This document shows, piece by piece, positions 59,998 through 64,000 of a stretch of 64,000 bases of DNA; the first letter of the stretch is position 1; every line of letters begins with the position of its first letter. Source of the stretch: an uncultured Verrucomicrobiae bacterium (lineage in GTDB: Bacteria; Verrucomicrobiota; Verrucomicrobiia; Limisphaerales; AAA164-E04). The stretch lies in assembly GCA_951813855.1 (NCBI GenBank), contig OX638380.1, positions 2,682,876 to 2,746,875 of the forward strand. Reading direction: 5' to 3'. A program made the position numbers and the translations under genes. The notes below the pieces were generated by a model. The model made no database searches, was not told the DNA's origin, and saw only the letters and a program-made list of their open reading frames with translations.

Positions 59998-61589
59998 GCG
60001 GAAGAGCGTCGCTTGCCCGGCGCCCTCAGCAGACGGTATTCGAAACTGTCGATAAGCGCTTGCAGGCTGGCTTCGATGATGTTGTCGTGAGCGGCTACCG
60101 TGCACCAGTTTCGTTTGCCGTCGGACGATTCGATAAAGACTCGCGTCTTGGCGGCGGTGCCGCCCGTGGAATCGAGGATGCGAACCTTGTAATCCGTCAA
60201 GCGGACCGGTCGTAATTGCCGGGGAAAGAATTGGCGCAACGCCAGCCGAAGCGCCTCGTCCAGGGCGTTGACCGGGCCGTCGCCTTCGGCGACCGTATGG
60301 GCGACTTCTTCCCCTACCCTGACCTTGGTCGTCGCCTGGCAAATGGAAATCTCGCGGTCCCGACGCATGGAGACGTGGTAGCCTTCGACTTGAAACAGCG
60401 GCGGAATATGTTCGATCCGCCGGCGGATCAGGAGCGAAAGCGAGGCTTCGGCCGCTTCGAATTCGTAGCCTTCGTGTTCGAGTCGTTTGAGGTCTTTCAG
60501 GATCTCCCGGATTGCCGAATTCTTATTCTCCAACTCGATGCCCAACTCTTTGGCTTTCAAGACGATGTTGCTGCGGCCGGCCAAATCGCTCATCAAGATG
60601 CGGCGGCGATTGCCGACGGTTTCCGGTTTGCTGTGCTCGAAACTGCGGGCGTTTTTCTGGATGGCGTTAACGTGCATGCCGCCCTTGTGCGCGAAGGCGG
60701 AGTCGCCGACCCAAGGGCGGCGCCGGTCGTGGGCCAAGTTGGCGATTTCGTCGACGAATTGCGAGACGTCCACCAACGATCGGATCGATTTTTTAGGGAC
60801 GCAAGACCGGTTCATCTTGAGTGCGAGAATGGGGATGACCGAAGTCAGGTTGCAGTTGCCGGTCCGTTCGCCGAATCCGTTGAACGTTCCCTGAACCTGC
60901 GCGGCTCCGGCTTCGACCGCGGCGATGGCGTTGGCCACGCCCAGACCGATGTCGTCGTGGGTGTGGATGCCGACCGGGCAGGAAAGTTCGTCGACGGCTC
61001 GTTCGGTGACTTGCCGGATCTCTTCCGGCAACGACCCGCCGTTGGTATCGCAAAGGGCGACGGTATCGGCACCGGCTTCGGCGGCGGCCCGCCAGGTTTT
61101 CAACGCATACTCCGGGTCGTCCTTGTAGCCGTCGAACGCATGTTCGGCGTCGTAGACGACTCGCCGGTCATGACGTTTCAACCAATGAATCGTTTCCGCG
61201 ATCATGGCGAGATTTTCCTCGGCGGTGGTCTTGATGACCTCCTTGACGTGAAACAGCCAAGATTTGCCGAAGATGGTGACGATTTCGGTTTCCGATTCCA
61301 AGAGGAGTTTGACTTGTTCGTCCCGTTCCGCCTTGACCCCTTTGCGGCGCGTCGCCCCGAAAGCCGCGATCCTGGAATGTTTCCAGTGACGGTTCTTGAC
61401 CTCGTTGAAGTATTCGATGTCGCGGGGATTGGAACCGGGCCAACCGCCTTCGATGCAGTGGATGCCGAACCGGTCGAATTGCTCGGTCAACCGGAGTTTG
61501 TCGGCAACCGAAAAATTGATCCCCTCCCCTTGGGCGCCGTCGCGCAGGGTGGTGTCGTAGATCTCGATTTTGGATTTCTGCTTAGGCAT
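59994..61589 (-). CDS. cimA: (R)-citramalate synthase
   Basis: 531 residues from the ATG at 61589. It condenses acetyl-CoA and pyruvate to citramalate for isoleucine synthesis without threonine. The barrel shows IEIYDTTLRDGAQGEGINFSVADKLRLTEQFDRFGIHCIEGGWPGSNPRD in its N-terminal 60 residues (metal Asp and the GGWPGSNP form that marks this CimA/LeuA-like branch). ADTVALCDTNGGSLPEEI, VGIHTHDDIGLGVANAIAAVEAGA (HxH metal ligands) and NGFGERTGNCNL follow. The C-terminal part is the LeuA-type regulatory dimer domain (TDYKVRILDSTGGTAAKTRVFIESSDG), normally the feedback site. It forms an operon with valS. Confidence 0.94.
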   Translation of the reverse strand: MPKQKSKIEIYDTTLRDGAQGEGINFSVADKLRLTEQFDRFGIHCIEGGWPGSNPRDIEYFNEVKNRHWKHSRIAAFGATRRKGVKAERDEQVKLLLESETEIVTIFGKSWLFHVKEVIKTTAEENLAMIAETIHWLKRHDRRVVYDAEHAFDGYKDDPEYALKTWRAAAEAGADTVALCDTNGGSLPEEIRQVTERAVDELSCPVGIHTHDDIGLGVANAIAAVEAGAAQVQGTFNGFGERTGNCNLTSVIPILALKMNRSCVPKKSIRSLVDVSQFVDEIANLAHDRRRPWVGDSAFAHKGGMHVNAIQKNARSFEHSKPETVGNRRRILMSDLAGRSNIVLKAKELGIELENKNSAIREILKDLKRLEHEGYEFEAAEASLSLLIRRRIEHIPPLFQVEGYHVSMRRDREISICQATTKVRVGEEVAHTVAEGDGPVNALDEALRLALRQFFPRQLRPVRLTDYKVRILDSTGGTAAKTRVFIESSDGKRNWCTVAAHDNIIEASLQALIDSFEYRLLRAPGKRRSSA

Positions 61590-61905
61590 AACGATCTGCC
61601 TCAAGGACTGGTTCGGTTCGCAGTCCGGAGATTTTGGGTTCGGGACCGGAACTGGGCGCCCGGTTATCGGGGCGGAACCGACGCCCGCCGATTTTCAGGC
61701 CGGTTGCGGAGTGCGGTAACTCTCGTCGCATTACCCCGAGGCGCCTTCCTGTCGTCGAATCGCGGTCTGAATGATGCATTCCCCGGTCGGGAAAGAGTCC
61801 CCGCTCGACGATTACCGTTGCAGAAAAGCCAGGGCCGGGCAAGACCGATTCGCTTAGGAGTCCGCTCGGGGCGGCGAATAATTCGGGCCGTGATACGATC
61901 ACGGT
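61590..61905. other. intergenic between DAHP synthase and cimA genes
   Basis: 316 bp. No gene seen; open frames on either strand are extensions or shadows. It should contain the cimA-valS promoter. Confidence 0.35.
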
Positions 61906-62976
61906 TCAAGATTCGCGTTTGTTGGCGCTGCGGTTTTTCACCGCAGCGGCCAGGGTCTCGAGCACGGGAAGAGTCTGACTCCAGGACATGCAGGCGTCGG
62001 TGATGCTCTGACCGTAGGTAGCGGAATTCCAACCGGTGAAGCGTTGTTTTCCTTCGATCAAATGACTTTCGAGCATCACGCCGCAAATATCCGTGGATCC
62101 TTCCCGGATTTGTCGTGCCAAATCGGCAGCCACTTCGGGTTGGCGCAAGTGGTTTTTGCCGCTGTTGCCGTGACTGCAATCGACCATGAGCCTCGGAGTC
62201 ATTCCGGAATGGAACAGGTGGCGGCAAATCGGCTTGATAACCGATTCCTCGTAGTTGGGGCCCACGGAGGAACCTCGCAAGATTAAATGGCAATGGAGGT
62301 TGCCTCGAGTTTCGACGATGGCGGCCAGACCCTGTTTGGTTACGGAGAGGAATCGATGCTTTTGACGCGAGGCGCCGATGGCGTCGATAGCTATCTGGAT
62401 ATTGCCGTCGGTACCGTTCTTGAATCCGACTGGCATAGACAGGCCGGAAGCTAGTTCACGGTGCACTTGGCTTTCGGTCGTTCGGGCGCCGATCGATCCC
62501 CACGAAACGAGATCGGCGGTAAATTGCGGGATGATAGTGTCGAGAAATTCGCTGCCGACCGGCAATCCGAGTTCGGTTATGTCCAGCAAGAGTTTGCGTG
62601 CCAGTCTCAACCCCTGATTGATTCGGAAACTGCCGTCGATCCCGGGATCGTTGATCAATCCTTTCCAGCCGACGGTCGTTCGGGGTTTTTCGAAATAGAC
62701 CCGCATGATGATGACCAGGTCGTCGACGAACCGCTGTGCCAGGGAAACGAGCCGCTGGCCGTATTCCAAGGCGGCTTCGGGATCGTGGATTGAACAGGGC
62801 CCGGCGACAACTAGCAGCCGGTCGTCTTCGCCGGCGATGATGCGTTCCGCATGGCCTCGAGTTTCCGTTACGATCCGGGCGGCCGGCAAGGTGAGCGGCA
62901 ACTCTTCCGTGAGAATGGCCGGAGGCAGCAAGGGATGGAGCGAACTGATGCGAAGATCGTCGGTGCCTGGGATCAT
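61906..62976 (-). CDS. aroF: 3-deoxy-7-phosphoheptulonate (DAHP) synthase, AroG/AroF type
   Basis: 356 residues from the ATG at 62976; codons further upstream lie in the preceding gene. First step of the shikimate pathway, PEP plus erythrose 4-phosphate. Type I-alpha motifs: DDLRISSLHPLLPPAIL at the N-terminus (feedback-site region), DDRLLVVAGPCSIHDPEAALEYGQRL (PEP Cys about 70), RVYFEKPRTTVGWKGLINDPGIDGSF, GSIGARTTESQVHRELASGLSMPVGFKNGTDG, HLILRGSSVGPNYEE, VDCSHGNSGKNHLRQPEVA (metal His) and GVMLESHLIEGKQ (metal Glu). Which amino acid inhibits it cannot be told. The symbol marks the family only. The gene starts 29 bp after the phosphatase-like gene. Confidence 0.94.
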   Translation of the reverse strand: MIPGTDDLRISSLHPLLPPAILTEELPLTLPAARIVTETRGHAERIIAGEDDRLLVVAGPCSIHDPEAALEYGQRLVSLAQRFVDDLVIIMRVYFEKPRTTVGWKGLINDPGIDGSFRINQGLRLARKLLLDITELGLPVGSEFLDTIIPQFTADLVSWGSIGARTTESQVHRELASGLSMPVGFKNGTDGNIQIAIDAIGASRQKHRFLSVTKQGLAAIVETRGNLHCHLILRGSSVGPNYEESVIKPICRHLFHSGMTPRLMVDCSHGNSGKNHLRQPEVAADLARQIREGSTDICGVMLESHLIEGKQRFTGWNSATYGQSITDACMSWSQTLPVLETLAAAVKNRSANKRES

Positions 62977-63005
62977 GTCGAAAACTATTGGGAGAAACGA
63001 ATCGG

Positions 63006-63521
63006 TTAGTTTTGTTCTAGTTCCTGGATCAGGGCGCGGACGGCGAAATCGATATGCTCCGTGCTGCTTTCTGGCGGTTGGGTGAGCCGGCCGTCGGACC
63101 TTCCCCTGATAAATTGCAACAAACTGTTGGATTTGTTCGGAACGTCGCAAACGTGCCAGTAACGGAGATGGGCTTTTTGGGCCATGATTTTGGGTATTTG
63201 TCCGAACCTTTCGTGCAACATCGGTTCGTGTTCGTTCCGATTTAGCACGACCGTCAATTCGGCGTTTTCCAAGTCCGCTACTTGCAATACGACCGGATTG
63301 CGGCCGGGATCGACCTTGGGGCCGAGTTGCCGCCGGTCAAGGAAGTCGGCTACGTATTCCGAGGTGCCCCGGAGGGCTTTTATATCCCAGATCGCCCGGG
63401 AAATCGCCCTCCAAGGTAATTTGCGTTCGGTCGCCGAATGATTGAAGAGTTCTTCCGCCAAGCGGCTGCGGTAGTAATTTCCGGTGCATACGAACAACAG
63501 GCACTTGGATTCTCGAGTCAT
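63006..63521 (-). CDS. low-molecular-weight protein-tyrosine-phosphatase-like protein
   Basis: 171 residues. The N-terminal phosphatase loop LLFVCTGNYYRSRLAEELFNH fits CxxxxxR (C12 to R18), so the nucleophile Cys and the phosphate-binding Arg are present. IKALRGTSEYVADFLDRR corresponds to the following helix. VADLENAELTVVLNRNEHEPML and KAHLRYWHVCDVP take the place of the usual loop with the general-acid DP, here DVP with a shifted Asp, so activity may differ from standard LMW-PTPs or arsenate reductases. Located just upstream of the DAHP synthase gene on the same strand. Substrate unknown. Confidence 0.82.
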   Translation of the reverse strand: MTRESKCLLFVCTGNYYRSRLAEELFNHSATERKLPWRAISRAIWDIKALRGTSEYVADFLDRRQLGPKVDPGRNPVVLQVADLENAELTVVLNRNEHEPMLHERFGQIPKIMAQKAHLRYWHVCDVPNKSNSLLQFIRGRSDGRLTQPPESSTEHIDFAVRALIQELEQN

Positions 63522-64000
63522 GTTTCTCAGTTTCGGATCGCCGGAATTTCGGCGTTAGCGGAACCGCAACGCCGGTAACCGCGGCGCCGGTTTTTCGCTG
63601 TCGGAACGGTTTCAATTGGGCATTCGGTTGCAGTCGGCTGACCTTTCACACGGATCGCCGAAAACGGGTAACCTAGCGAATCGGACAGCGAGAGACAATA
63701 CGACAATCTTAAGGTACCATGGACTTCGTGGTTAGTCAAACGTTACGAACGGCGTCGCGAGGCCGGCAAATCAAGCTCCCCTGCCCTGTTGCGCCAGACG
63801 AGGATCATGAGATTCCTGCTTGAATAGTTCCGTGGGTTTATTCCATGATTCCTTCGGGTGAGCTCGTTTTTTTTCGCAAAGTCAGCGGATAGATTCGAAT
63901 CTGCGGGAGCGGTCGACTCGAGAGTTTTTCGGCGTGCAGCAATAATCGTGCCAAATTTCATGAAAAATTATTTATCGAAACCGAAGGCCGGTTATTGGTT
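63522..64000. other. right edge of window, no supported gene
   Basis: Open frames of about 70 codons on the minus strand (63527-63739 and 63743-63961) have no family resemblance. The last 60 bp are AT-rich and may be the promoter region of a gene beyond the window. Confidence 0.35.

Noticed and set aside
60216..62003. 595-codon plus-strand open frame
   Set aside because: Antisense to cimA. Long shadow frames are expected in this GC-rich DNA; the translation is low-complexity.

Overview
The window reads as a chromosomal segment of a member of the PVC superphylum, most likely Verrucomicrobiota. The markers are two PVC-type membrane-bound-dehydrogenase-like secreted proteins, a fused DUF1080-ThuA protein, a pseudopilin of the [12 protein letters not shown] type, a secreted squalene-cyclase-repeat protein and an LpxC-FabZ fusion. 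The lineage is inferred from gene families only; no rRNA gene is present. Most of the window is GC-rich with long coding runs. The stretch from about 5.1 to 11.4 kb is clearly AT-richer and looks acquired.

Layout: 1-1390 holds the N-terminal part of a PVC dehydrogenase-like gene (minus strand). 1.9-3.7 kb is a DUF4338-ISAs1-type transposase. 4.1-11.2 kb is an accessory patch: a membrane-anchored hypothetical, an ISAzo13-type IS inserted into a DUF4276 gene, a TIR-AAA ATPase gene that forms an operon with that DUF4276 gene, and a Fic protein. 11.8-27 kb is housekeeping: squalene-repeat protein, rpsO-pnp-lpxC/fabZ, tRNA-Pro, pgk-tpiA-secG-oppA-oppB, rnc, a zinc-ribbon protein and recD2. 27-32.2 kb is sparse: an AAA_14/DUF4143 ATPase, a pseudopilin, a broken DUF1801 gene and an Abi_2/HEPN gene, separated by long gene-free stretches. 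32.7-40 kb is a seven-gene minus-strand nucleotide-sugar operon (ugd, gmd, a frameshifted small membrane gene, CDP-tyvelose-epimerase-like, UDP-HexNAc dehydrogenase, SDR epimerase, DegT aminotransferase). 40.2-45.7 kb holds thiD, a cysteine desulfurase, dnaN, cysQ, ndk and a eukaryote-like hisA. 45.8-50.3 kb is a sugar-catabolism cluster (TIM-barrel epimerase, DUF1080-ThuA, PVC dehydrogenase). 50.4-57.2 kb is a second accessory region ending at tRNA-Arg(CCT): a complete ISAs1-type IS with its target duplication, an HsdM fossil, a FitA/FitB toxin-antitoxin pair, a 78-bp tandem repeat and a broken AlbA_2/ATPase gene. 57.3-63.5 kb holds valS, cimA, DAHP synthase and a low-molecular-weight phosphatase-like gene.

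The most interesting system is the TIR-AAA_21 ATPase plus DUF4276 (TOPRIM-like) pair at 5.06-9.2 kb. It has the architecture of an anti-phage sensor/effector operon. The second gene has been cut near its 3' end by an IS whose 3-bp target duplication lets the original reading frame be rebuilt exactly. The second item is a pair of diverged transposases carrying the DUF4338 domain, the same domain as the Druantia defence protein DruA; one lies in an IS with 18-bp inverted repeats and a perfect 10-bp target duplication.
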